DNA of 64,000 nt, taken from the NCBI RefSeq assembly GCF_000772705.2, contig NZ_JSBW02000027.1, positions 62,001 through 126,000 on the forward strand, in the 5' to 3' direction. This document shows positions 1 to 7,624 of this stretch, one piece after another. Origin of the DNA: Xanthomonas vasicola. GTDB taxonomy: Bacteria > Pseudomonadota > Gammaproteobacteria > Xanthomonadales > Xanthomonadaceae. Every line of letters starts with the position of its first letter. The first letter of the stretch is position 1. The position numbers were made by a program, and so were the translations under genes. The notes under the pieces were generated by a model. That model worked only from the letters and a program-made list of their open reading frames with translations. It did no database searches and was not told where the DNA came from.

Positions 1-359
1 GCGCTGCGCAGGCAGGCGCCGAGGTTATGCGGGTCCTGCACGCCGTCGAGGATCAGCACCAGCGCGCGCCCTTCTGCGGCTTCGACCAGGCCTTCCAGTT
101 CGTTCTCGGCCCACAGCCGTGCCGCCGCATAGCGCGCGGCCACGCCTTGATGGCGCACCTGCCCGCCTACGCCGTCCAGCGCCTGGGTGTTGACCCGGCG
201 CACATCGATGCCCTTGCGACGCGCCTGTTCCTCGATCTCGGTGAGGCGCGGGTTCTTGCTGCCGGCCTCGATCAATACCTCGCGCACGTTATCGGCGTCG
301 TTCTCGACGGACGAGGCGACAGCATTGACGCCGACGATCCACTGGTTCTGCTTGCTCAT
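1..359 (-). CDS. rlmB: 23S rRNA 2'-O-methyltransferase RlmB (partial, N-terminal part)
   Basis: The reading frame begins MSKQNQWIVGVNAV and continues off the left edge of the window, so only about 119 N-terminal residues are visible. The small substrate-binding domain is seen (GVNAVASSVE, later RRVNTQALDGV), then the start of the SPOUT domain with ILDGVQDPHNLGACLR, which is diagnostic for the TrmH/RlmB family that methylates the ribose of a G in 23S rRNA domain V. In many gammaproteobacteria rlmB lies directly after rnr; here it is on the same strand as rnr but a GFA-family gene sits between them. The start is the ATG at 359, the only Met that gives the full N-terminal domain. The SPOUT knot and catalytic residues lie outside the window. 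Confidence 0.9.
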   Translation of the reverse strand, partial: MSKQNQWIVGVNAVASSVENDADNVREVLIEAGSKNPRLTEIEEQARRKGIDVRRVNTQALDGVGGQVRHQGVAARYAAARLWAENELEGLVEAAEGRALVLILDGVQDPHNLGACLRS

Positions 360-677
360 TGCGCGGGCATACGAAGAGATAAAGGGGAATGGTAGGGCCT
401 GCGGCCGGTTACGTCACGGTCGAGGCGTAGGAGCGGTGGCGACGCCGACGGAGCCGCGAGGGCAATGGCATCGGCGCTGGGGGCGGGGAGTGTGCGGGGT
501 CTGGCTAGCGCGTGCCTGCCTTGAACGCATGCCGGTCGCGTAGATCAACGTGCCGATGGACAGCTATCAAATGGTGCGCTGGCACGTCTCATCGCGGCGA
601 ATAAAGTCAGCGAGCGCGGTAACGCCGTTGATGCTCGTGTCCCGCGATCAACAGCACAACACCACCAAAACGACGCC
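360..677. other. Intergenic region between rlmB and the GFA-family gene
   Basis: This 318-bp stretch holds no convincing gene. Near 427-445 there is GTAGGAGCGGTGGCGACGCC, which resembles one arm of the GTAGGAGCGC palindromic repeat seen complete at 27886-27953, so it may be a decayed copy. Nothing else was recognised. Confidence 0.5.
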
Positions 678-1151
678 TCATACCGGCCACTGCTCGGTGT
701 CATGATCCGGATGCTGCCACGAGACCACGCTGGCCAAAAAGGCTTCCGCAGTGGCATCGTCTTCGGGTGGGCGCGTGGGTAGCTGCGCCAAGGTATCGAC
801 GAATGGCAGCTTGCGATCCAATCCGTACTGAATATGCGGCGGCAACTGCTCTGGCGTATCGAATGTACCTGCCGCAACTGCCACGCCATCGGGCGCTTCA
901 TAGGTCAACGGCGTACCGCACTCGGCGCAAAAACCGCGCTGTACGACCGACGAGGAGGCAAAGCGCTTAGGCGCGCCACGGGTCCAACGAAACTCGGTGC
1001 CGCGCACCGACACCAGCGGTGCGTAATACGCCCCGAAGGCCTTCTGGCACATGCGGCAGTGACAGATCGACGCGTCTACCAACGCACCGCGCACATGAAA
1101 ACGCACGGCACCGCACTGGCAGCCACCGCTGTATTCGCTTGAAGTCTCCAT
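678..1151 (-). CDS. GFA family (Mss4-like) zinc-binding protein
   Basis: The 157-residue product has the layout of the glutathione-dependent formaldehyde-activating (GFA) family: GGCQCGAVRF at residues 9-18, CHCRMCQ near 31-37 and FCAECGTPL near 74-82. These give the paired cysteines that bind structural and catalytic zinc in this fold. The family name comes from Paracoccus Gfa, but most members have no proven substrate, so a role in formaldehyde handling should not be assumed. The gene lies on the same strand as rnr upstream and rlmB downstream with gaps of about 270 and 320 bp, so it probably has its own promoter. It appears to be an insertion into the usual rnr-rlmB pairing. The start is the ATG at 1151. 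Confidence 0.85.
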   Translation of the reverse strand: METSSEYSGGCQCGAVRFHVRGALVDASICHCRMCQKAFGAYYAPLVSVRGTEFRWTRGAPKRFASSSVVQRGFCAECGTPLTYEAPDGVAVAAGTFDTPEQLPPHIQYGLDRKLPFVDTLAQLPTRPPEDDATAEAFLASVVSWQHPDHDTEQWPV

Positions 1152-1425
1152 CGTCTGCTCCGCACATCAGTCTGTTACGGACGCCATTGCGCACAAGCAA
1201 CGCTCGCAATGGATGCACCTGCATTTAGATCAGCTCACGCAAGGAATGCGCTAACTCAGGCGGTAGCGACCGGTTCCCGGATTGGGCGGAAAACGCTCGC
1301 ATGCGGCGGTTCCTGAGCACCGTCCACGCCCACCTGAAGACGGCTCGCGATGTTGCGGTAAATGCTCTTGCTGGCTACTACGCCGCATCGCGGGCGCCAC
1401 CTCGGCCGCCCGCAACGCCATCGGC

Positions 1426-3975
1426 TCAGTACGACTTCTTCTTGCGCTTGGTCGGCTTTTCGCGTGGCGGCAGCGGCGCTTCTGGCGCTGCGGGCGCTGC
1501 GCCATCTTCGGCCAGGCGGAAATCGATCTTGCGCTCTTCCATGCTGGCTTTGAGCACCAATACGCGTACCGGGTCGCCCAGACGGAACTCGCGGCCGCGG
1601 CGCTCGCCGCTGAGCGTCTTGCGGATCGGGTCGAACTGGTAATAGTCCTGCGGCAGCTGGGTGACATGCACCAGGCCGTTGACCTTGGACTGCGTCAATT
1701 CGACGAACAGACCAAATCCGGTCACGCCGCTGATCACGCCGTCGAACTGACCACCTACATGCTTTTCCATCCACGCGGCGCGGTACCGCTCGTCCACTTC
1801 GCGCTCGGCTTCGTCGGCACGCCGGCCACGTTCGGAGCATTGCAGGGACAACGCCGCCATCTGGCGCGGGGTGTAGATGAATTTTTCCGGGCTGGCGCCG
1901 GTCAAGGCGTGCTTGATCGCGCGATGCACCAGCAGATCCGGATACCGGCGAATCGGCGAGGTGAAGTGCGCGTACGCCTCCAACGCCAGACCGAAGTGGC
2001 CGTTGTTCTCCGGCGAATACACCGCCAGGCTTTGGCTGCGCAGCAACACCGATTCAAGCAACGCCGCGTCCGGACGGGCACGCACCTTCTTCAGCAGCTT
2101 GGTGTAATCGCCGGGGCGCACCTTGCTCCATGCCGGCAGACTCAACTGGAATTCCTTAAGAAACTCCAACAAGTCTTCGTACTTGCTCTCCGGTGGGCGC
2201 TCATGCACACGGTACGGCGCAGGCACATGCATGCTCAACAAGTAGCGCGCGGCCTCGACGTTGGCAGCGATCATGCATTCTTCGATCAACTTGTGCGCAT
2301 CGTTACGCACCAGCATGCCGGCCTGAGTGACCTCGCCGGTGTTGTCGAGCACAAAGCGCACTTCGGAGGTTTCAAACTCGATCGCGCCGCGATGCGTGCG
2401 CGCCTTCGACAGCACGTGATACAGCTGATGCAGACGCTGCACTTGCGGCAGCAACGGGCCGATGAAGGCCTTGGTGTCCGCATCATCTTCGCCCACCGCC
2501 TTCCAGACCTGGTTATAGGTCAGGCGCGCATGCGAGTTCATCACCGCTTCGTAAAAACGCGAGCCGGTCACTTCGCCATCGCGTCCCACCTGCATGTCGC
2601 AGACGAAGCACATGCGATCGACCTTGGGCATCAGCGAGCAAATGCCGTTCGACAGCGTTTCCGGCAGCATCGGCACCACGAATCCCGGGAAATACACCGA
2701 GGTGGCGCGTTTTTGCGCTTCGTCGTCCAGTGGCGTACCGGGACGCACGTAGTTGGACACATCGGCGATTGCCACCACCAGACGGAAGCCGTCGACATTG
2801 GGCTCGCAATACACCGCATCGTCGAAATCCTTGGCGTCTTCGCCATCGATGGTGACCAGCGGCATCTGCCGCAGATCCACGCGCCCACCGATCATCTGCG
2901 GCTCGACCACCAACGGTACCGCCGCGGCCTCGTCCAGCACTTCCTGTGGAAATTCGTGCGGCAGCTCATGGCCGTGGATGGCCATTTCAACCACCAGCGA
3001 CGGGGTCAGTTTGTCGCCAAGCACTGCGATGATCTTGCCGATCGCCGGGCGGCGCGCGTCCGGCGGTGCGATCAGTTCGCAGACCACCAACTGGCCTTCG
3101 CGAGCCTCGCCGATACCATCCGGTGCGATCTGCACGTTGCGCTGGATGCGCTTGTCATCCGGGTCGACATAAGCCACGCCGTGCTCATAGAAAAAGCGCC
3201 CGAGCATGCGCGACATGCCGCGCTCGAGCACGCGCGCAATCGCACCTTCGCGACGGCCGCGGCGGTCGATGCCGGTGACGTTGGCCAACGCACGGTCGCC
3301 ATGCATGACCTTGCGCATTTCGAACGGCGGCAGGAACAGGTCGTCGCCACCTTCGTCGGGCTTGAGGAAGCCGAAGCCCTCCGGATTGGCGATCACCACG
3401 CCGGCGATCAGGCTGGTCTGTTGCACCGGCGCGTAGCCGCCGCGGCGGTTCTGCACCAGTTGCGCTTCGCGCACCATCGCGGCCAGGCGCTTGCCCAGTG
3501 CATCGATGCGATCGCTCAGATTGAGCTGCTCGGCAATTTCTTCGGCGGTTTGCGGACCGTCGCAGGCTTCAAGCAACTGCAGGATCGCCTCGCGGCTGGC
3601 GATCGGCTCGGCGTAACGCAGGGCCTCGCGGTCGGCGTGCGGATCCTTGAATTCGGCAGCCGGAGTCGCGGCAGCGGGGGGCGAGAGAGTCTGGAAGCGT
3701 TCCGGCGGCGGCGCCAGCGGGCCACTCTTGCGCGGATGCGGTGCGCGCGGAGCTGGTGGCGTGGGCAGTGCGTCCAGCGGCTGCGGTGCGGCACCGGCGG
3801 CTTTGTCAGCGGCGCGCTTGTTGGCAGACTTGGTCGACGCGCCGGCTGCGGCGCGGACCAGGAAGTCTGGCATCCAGCCCGGCAACTTCTGCTGTTCGGC
3901 GGTGCTGGACTCGCCTGCGCTGGTGGATTTGCGGCGACTCGGCCGATCGGAATCTGGGGTGTTTTTCTTTGTCAT
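1426..3975 (-). CDS. rnr: Ribonuclease R
   Basis: The 849-residue product is a 3'-5' exoribonuclease of the RNB superfamily that degrades structured RNA and acts in rRNA and mRNA quality control. After an unusual ~115-residue Pro/Ala/Lys-rich, probably disordered N-terminus come a winged-helix segment (about 120-185), cold-shock domains (about 190-330), and the RNB domain with GEDAKDFDDAVY carrying the catalytic aspartates. A C-terminal S1 domain follows (GVISGVTGFGLFVELT near 760), then a basic tail ending KRKKKSY. E. coli RNase R is slightly shorter; the extra length is mainly N-terminal. The ATG at 3975 lies 121 bp from the divergent tRNA-Leu gene, so the two probably share an intergenic promoter region. 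Confidence 0.95.
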   Translation of the reverse strand: MTKKNTPDSDRPSRRKSTSAGESSTAEQQKLPGWMPDFLVRAAAGASTKSANKRAADKAAGAAPQPLDALPTPPAPRAPHPRKSGPLAPPPERFQTLSPPAAATPAAEFKDPHADREALRYAEPIASREAILQLLEACDGPQTAEEIAEQLNLSDRIDALGKRLAAMVREAQLVQNRRGGYAPVQQTSLIAGVVIANPEGFGFLKPDEGGDDLFLPPFEMRKVMHGDRALANVTGIDRRGRREGAIARVLERGMSRMLGRFFYEHGVAYVDPDDKRIQRNVQIAPDGIGEAREGQLVVCELIAPPDARRPAIGKIIAVLGDKLTPSLVVEMAIHGHELPHEFPQEVLDEAAAVPLVVEPQMIGGRVDLRQMPLVTIDGEDAKDFDDAVYCEPNVDGFRLVVAIADVSNYVRPGTPLDDEAQKRATSVYFPGFVVPMLPETLSNGICSLMPKVDRMCFVCDMQVGRDGEVTGSRFYEAVMNSHARLTYNQVWKAVGEDDADTKAFIGPLLPQVQRLHQLYHVLSKARTHRGAIEFETSEVRFVLDNTGEVTQAGMLVRNDAHKLIEECMIAANVEAARYLLSMHVPAPYRVHERPPESKYEDLLEFLKEFQLSLPAWSKVRPGDYTKLLKKVRARPDAALLESVLLRSQSLAVYSPENNGHFGLALEAYAHFTSPIRRYPDLLVHRAIKHALTGASPEKFIYTPRQMAALSLQCSERGRRADEAEREVDERYRAAWMEKHVGGQFDGVISGVTGFGLFVELTQSKVNGLVHVTQLPQDYYQFDPIRKTLSGERRGREFRLGDPVRVLVLKASMEERKIDFRLAEDGAAPAAPEAPLPPREKPTKRKKKSY

Positions 3976-4096
3976 TGCTTACATGGTACCCCTTGACGCA
4001 GCGAGATGGGCAGCAAGGCCGGCGCAGCCGTTGCCAGTTGCCGCGCACGAATCGTTGACAAACCTGGCGGGAGGCTGCAAAATTCGCGGCTCACCT

Positions 4097-4183
4097 GCCC
4101 AGGTGGCGGAATTGGTAGACGCACTAGCTTCAGGTGCTAGCGGGGGCAACTTCGTGGAGGTTCGAGTCCTCTTCTGGGCACCA
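4097..4183 (+). tRNA. tRNA-Leu (anticodon CAG)
   Basis: A complete class II tRNA of 87 nt with CCA encoded at 4181-4183. The acceptor stem GCCCAGG (4097-4103) pairs with TCTGGGC (4173-4179). The anticodon stem CTAGC/GCTAG encloses the loop TTCAGGT, giving anticodon CAG. A long variable arm and the T-loop GGTTCGAGTCC follow, as expected for leucine. It is transcribed away from rnr and is followed at once by a strong hairpin. Confidence 0.95.
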
Positions 4184-4190
4184 GTTTAAA

Positions 4191-4216
4191 AAGACCTCCG
4201 AGTAATCGGGGGTCTT
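4191..4216 (+). terminator. Terminator after tRNA-Leu
   Basis: An 11-bp stem AAGACCTCCGA / TCGGGGGTCTT with one G-U pair encloses the 4-base loop GTAA and is followed by CTGGTTTCTG. The U tract is weak, but the hairpin sits 8 bp after the tRNA CCA end. Confidence 0.75.
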
Positions 4217-4544
4217 CTGGTTTCTGGGGTTCGAAAACGCGCTGTCACTGCGCCTGCTCGCCTTGGGAGGCCTCGCTTGGTAACCCGGAGCGCGTTTCGA
4301 TTCCACTGCGCTGAATACAACCGACCTGTTCGCGCTACGCCTTGCCTCGTGCATCGATGGCTCGCTTGAGGCCGCCAGGCCACCCGAAGCCATCGTCACC
4401 CTCCGCGCCGCAATGCGGCCACTACACATAAGCCAAGCGCGACTGTCAGCGACGCGCTCGATAGTGCATCGCGCGGGTGGCCGCACCGCCCCGCTCACCG
4501 GCCACGCTCGCCTTTTCGATGCATTCGCTTGGGTGCCGCCCGCT
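4217..4544. other. Intergenic region after tRNA-Leu
   Basis: No convincing gene was found in these 328 bp. I looked for a repeat of the tRNA 3' end that would mark an integrated element and did not see one. Confidence 0.5.
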
Positions 4545-6068
4545 TCAGGGCGCTGCGGTAATCCCGGCCTCGCGCAGCGCTTGTGCCCAGATACGGTAGC
4601 CAGCTTCGCTGGGATGGGTGCCGTCCGGCAGCAGCGCTTCGGGCAGCGTGCCGTCGGCTTGCAACAGCTTCGGGCCGATATCGACCAGGCGCACCGACGG
4701 ATCCTTTGCGTAGCGCGCGGCCAGCAGCCGGTTAGTCTCGGCGATTGGCGCACGCCGCGCATCGTCGGCATTGCGGCCACGCGGCATGATCGCCATCAGG
4801 ATCAGCTTGCTGTTGGGCAGGCGGCGGCGTACTTCACTGACCACCGCCTGCACACCCAATGCGGCTTCGGCCGGGGTGCTGGCGCGCGATTGCGCGGTGC
4901 CACTGAGGTTGTTGGTGCCGATATGCAGCACCACCCAGCGCGGATCCAGGCCATCGAGTTCGCCCTGGCGGATGCGCCACAGCACGTTTTGCGTGCGGTC
5001 CCAGCCGAAGCCCAGATTCAGTACAGGCCGCTTGCCATACAGCCACTGCCACGATTCGGGCCCACTGACGCGCGTGGCCTGCGGCGGCCCGGACCAGAAA
5101 TGCGTGATCGAATCGCCGATCATCACCACCTCCGGCTTCAAGCTGCGCGCGGCCGCCAGCGCGGCGTGGTGGCGCGCGTACCAGTCATAGGAATCCTGCT
5201 CCAACCAATCGACCGGCATCAGCGAAGTGGCCGCGTCACGGCCAAGTTCGGCCACCGGCTTGACCGGCGGCTCGCCCAGTAGCCGCGCCAGCGTAGGTTC
5301 GATCGCTTCGGCCAGCATGCGCTGTCCTTGCGTGTCCGGATGCAAGGCACCGGCCGCCGGACGAAACCGGGTGTCGTAGAACAGCTCGGTGCGTAGCTTG
5401 CCGTCGCGCTGGAAGATAGAGCTCACATCCAGATAGGTCACGCGCGGGTTGTCGCCGTAACGCACCGCCAAACCCTGATTGATCTGCGCATCGTGCCGCG
5501 ATTTTTCGCTGGAAATATCGCTGGGCAACACACTCAACAACAGGATATGCGTGCGCGGCAGCTTTTGTTCGATCGCTGCCACCACCGCATCGATACCCAG
5601 TTGGGTCTGTTCGGCGGTTTGGCCGAGATGACCGGTGTTGTTGGTACCGATCAGCACCAGTGCGACCTTTGGCTGCAGCCCGTCCACTTCGCCATTGACC
5701 AGCCGCCACAGCACGTTTTCGGTGCCATCGCCGCTGAAGCCCAGATTGAGCGCGCCGCGGCTGCCGTAAAAGGTCTGCCAGGTGGGTTGGAAGTCTTCGT
5801 CCGGCGCCTTGGCCTTTTCGTAGTTCTGGGTGATCGAATCGCCGATCAGCAGCAGCTTGGTCTCCGGGTGCTGCTTCACCTGCTCCAGCACCTGCGCGTG
5901 CCGCTGCGCCCACCAGGCTTCTTGCAGGCGATCGGTCGGCATGATCGACGGTGGCGGCGTTTGCGCGCTTGCCGCAGTGCAAATCAGCAATAGCCCGAAG
6001 CAGCACAGCGTGCGTGAGAGGCCAGACAAAGAAACGCGAGACGACGCAGCGTGCGAAGACCGGGACAT
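4545..6068 (-). CDS. Secreted tandem SGNH/GDSL hydrolase
   Basis: The 507-residue product starts with a signal peptide (basic start, then CFGLLLICTAASAQ) and contains two SGNH hydrolase domains resembling the platelet-activating-factor acetylhydrolase type. Domain 1 has IGDSITQNY, NLGFSGDGTENVLWR and LIGTNN; domain 2 has IGDSITHFW, NLGFGWDRTQNVLWR and HIGTNN. Domain 2 ends with the catalytic Asp-x-x-His motif (LPDGTHPSEAG), but domain 1 has AGALHPD, so the Asp three residues before His is Gly. The first domain may therefore be weak or inactive. The start at 6068 was preferred over upstream in-frame codons because it places the signal peptide at the N-terminus. The substrate is unknown; a role in removing acetyl groups from plant or own polysaccharide is only a guess. 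Confidence 0.85.
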   Translation of the reverse strand: MSRSSHAASSRVSLSGLSRTLCCFGLLLICTAASAQTPPPSIMPTDRLQEAWWAQRHAQVLEQVKQHPETKLLLIGDSITQNYEKAKAPDEDFQPTWQTFYGSRGALNLGFSGDGTENVLWRLVNGEVDGLQPKVALVLIGTNNTGHLGQTAEQTQLGIDAVVAAIEQKLPRTHILLLSVLPSDISSEKSRHDAQINQGLAVRYGDNPRVTYLDVSSIFQRDGKLRTELFYDTRFRPAAGALHPDTQGQRMLAEAIEPTLARLLGEPPVKPVAELGRDAATSLMPVDWLEQDSYDWYARHHAALAAARSLKPEVVMIGDSITHFWSGPPQATRVSGPESWQWLYGKRPVLNLGFGWDRTQNVLWRIRQGELDGLDPRWVVLHIGTNNLSGTAQSRASTPAEAALGVQAVVSEVRRRLPNSKLILMAIMPRGRNADDARRAPIAETNRLLAARYAKDPSVRLVDIGPKLLQADGTLPEALLPDGTHPSEAGYRIWAQALREAGITAAP

Positions 6069-6160
6069 GCGCGCACCAGACACGGAAGAAGCGCCGATTG
6101 TGATCCGCGCGTACTGCACCCGACAAGCGCTGGCGTCGCGCTCGGTGGTGATAGTTTCGC

Positions 6161-6440
6161 GGTGAGCGCTCCAGCGTTGCCGCGCAGCTCGGCAGTGATG
6201 GAGCGTGGCCGATATCGCCGCAGCCCGGTCTCGCCGCGCGCAATCACCAGCCGTTGAATTTCCGAAGTGCCTTCGTAGAGTTCGGTGATCTTGCATTGCG
6301 GTGAGCGCTCCAGCGTTGCCGCGCGCCGCGGCAGTGCTGGAGCGCCGCCGATATCACCGCAGCCCGGTCTCGCCGCGCGCAATCACGAGCCGTTGAATTT
6401 CCGAAGTGCCTTCGTAGATTTCGGTGATCTTGGCATTGCG
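6161..6440. repeat. Tandem duplication of the 3' end of the acyl-CoA dehydrogenase gene
   Basis: Two imperfect direct copies with a period of 139 bp lie at about 6161-6300 and 6300-6440. The right-hand copy is the real end of the dehydrogenase gene plus its downstream hairpin; the left-hand copy repeats both. In the left copy the stop TGA has become CGA, and the hairpin has decayed more. The duplicated segment encodes the catalytic YEGTSEIQR tail. Confidence 0.85.
6305..6345 (-). terminator. Hairpin after the acyl-CoA dehydrogenase gene
   Basis: Arms of 19 bp (GCGCTCCAGCGTTGCCGCG at 6305-6323 and its near reverse complement at 6327-6345, two mismatches) enclose a 3-base loop. It begins 9 bp after the stop codon. 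There is no U tract, so it could be an intrinsic terminator of weak type, an mRNA-stabilising hairpin or a REP-like element. Confidence 0.55.
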
Positions 6441-7502
6441 GAAGTAGCGCTCCAGCGGCATCTCTTTCGAGTACCCCATGCCGCCATGAATCTGCACGGC
6501 TTGATGGGTGATCCACATCGCCGCTTCGGATGCAGTGAGCTTGGCCACTGCCGCTTCGGTGCCGAACTTCTGCCCCTGCCCCTTCAACCATGCTGCACGC
6601 AGCGTCAGCAGCAGCGCCGCATCCAGCTTGCACTTCATGTCGGCGATCTTGGCCTGGGTCATCTGGAAGGTGCCGATCGCCGCGCCAAACGCCTTGCGCT
6701 CCTTGACATAGGCCAGCGTGGCTTCGTACGCCGCACGCGCGATGCCGACCGCCTGCGAAGCAATACCGATGCGCCCGGCATCCAGCACGCTCATCGCGGT
6801 CTTGAAGCCCTCGCCCTCCACGCCCAGCACCTCATCGGGCTGCGCGACGTAATCGGCAAACTCGATTTCGCAGGTGGCCGAGGCGCGGATGCCCAGCTTG
6901 GGCTCGGTCTTGCCGCGGTGGAAACCGGCGCGCTCGGTATCGACCATAAAAGCCGTGATCCCGCGCGAGCCCTTGTCCGGCTCGGTCACCGCGAACAACA
7001 CGATGTATTTGGCCACCGGGCCGGAGGTGATCCAACTCTTCTTGCCGTTGATGACGAAGCTGCCATCGGCCTGCTTCACCGCGCGGCAGCGCATTGCCGA
7101 GGCATCCGAACCGGACTGCGGCTCGGTCAGCGCGAACGCTCCGATGTGCGTGCCTTCGGCAATCGCGCGTACGTACAGCTGCTTCTGCGCCTCGCTGCCG
7201 TTCTTCAAAATGCCGGTGCAGAACAGCGAGTTGTTGACCGACACGATGGTGGAGTGCGCGCCGTCAGCAGCAGCGATTTCGATCATCGCCAGCGCATAGC
7301 TGATCGGGTCCATACCGGCGCCGCCGTATTCGGCCGGCACCTCGATGCCCATTAGTCCGTTCTCGCCCAGCAAGCGGATGTTTTCCAACGGAAATTCGCC
7401 GCTGCGGTCGAATTGCTCTGCGCTGGGCGCGATCTTTTCCTGCGCGATGCGGCGCGCCACATCCTGGATCATCAATTGTTCTTCGGTAAAGCTGAAATCC
7501 AC
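6354..7502 (-). CDS. Acyl-CoA dehydrogenase
   Basis: The 382-residue flavoprotein is full length for the short/medium-chain acyl-CoA dehydrogenase family, which introduces the 2,3 double bond in fatty acyl or branched-chain acyl-CoA and passes electrons to ETF. Landmarks are FALTEPQSGSDA (FAD-binding loop near 120-135), KKSWITSG, QIHGGMGYSKE, and YEGTSEIQR near the C-terminus, in which the Glu (about residue 364) is the expected catalytic base. The chain-length preference cannot be read from sequence. The start is GTG at 7502, preceded by GGAGG at 8 bases; the longer upstream frame has no such site. The gene is divergent from the ArsR/MetH genes, with a palindromic operator candidate about 90 bp upstream, so shared control is possible. 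Confidence 0.9.
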   Translation of the reverse strand: MDFSFTEEQLMIQDVARRIAQEKIAPSAEQFDRSGEFPLENIRLLGENGLMGIEVPAEYGGAGMDPISYALAMIEIAAADGAHSTIVSVNNSLFCTGILKNGSEAQKQLYVRAIAEGTHIGAFALTEPQSGSDASAMRCRAVKQADGSFVINGKKSWITSGPVAKYIVLFAVTEPDKGSRGITAFMVDTERAGFHRGKTEPKLGIRASATCEIEFADYVAQPDEVLGVEGEGFKTAMSVLDAGRIGIASQAVGIARAAYEATLAYVKERKAFGAAIGTFQMTQAKIADMKCKLDAALLLTLRAAWLKGQGQKFGTEAAVAKLTASEAAMWITHQAVQIHGGMGYSKEMPLERYFRNAKITEIYEGTSEIQRLVIARGETGLR

Positions 7503-7593
7503 GTCGCACCCCTCCAGGCCTGAGCTGAGCCCCCATTGTAGCGCTAACCATTCGCATGCGTATGTAGTTGACCGCACCTGCTGCCCGGTCGAA

Positions 7594-7623
7594 AATATCT
7601 CCATATCGCGATATAGAGATATT
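7594..7623. promoter_or_regulatory. Palindromic operator candidate of the ArsR-type regulator
   Basis: A 30-bp palindrome with a single mismatch (pair 7602/7615), centred at 7608/7609, made of ATATCTCCATATCG and CGATATAGAGATAT. It ends 1 bp before the ATG of the ArsR-family gene, where bound protein would block transcription or ribosome loading. ATATC/GATAT half-sites are typical of ArsR-family operators. It lies in the divergent promoter region with the acyl-CoA dehydrogenase. Confidence 0.75.
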
Positions 7624-7624
7624 C

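Noticed and set aside
1282-3996. 904-codon open frame on the plus strand
   Set aside because: It is the antisense shadow of RNase R in GC-rich DNA; the encoded residues are His/Ala/Arg-rich with no family match.
4097-4544. Integration site of a mobile element at tRNA-Leu
   Set aside because: No repeat of the tRNA 3' end and no integrase nearby; the following genes look like ordinary chromosome.
4130-4780. Minus-strand open frame ending WCPEEDSNLHEVAPAST
   Set aside because: The ending is the antisense translation of tRNA-Leu, a well-known false protein; the rest overlaps the SGNH gene in another frame.
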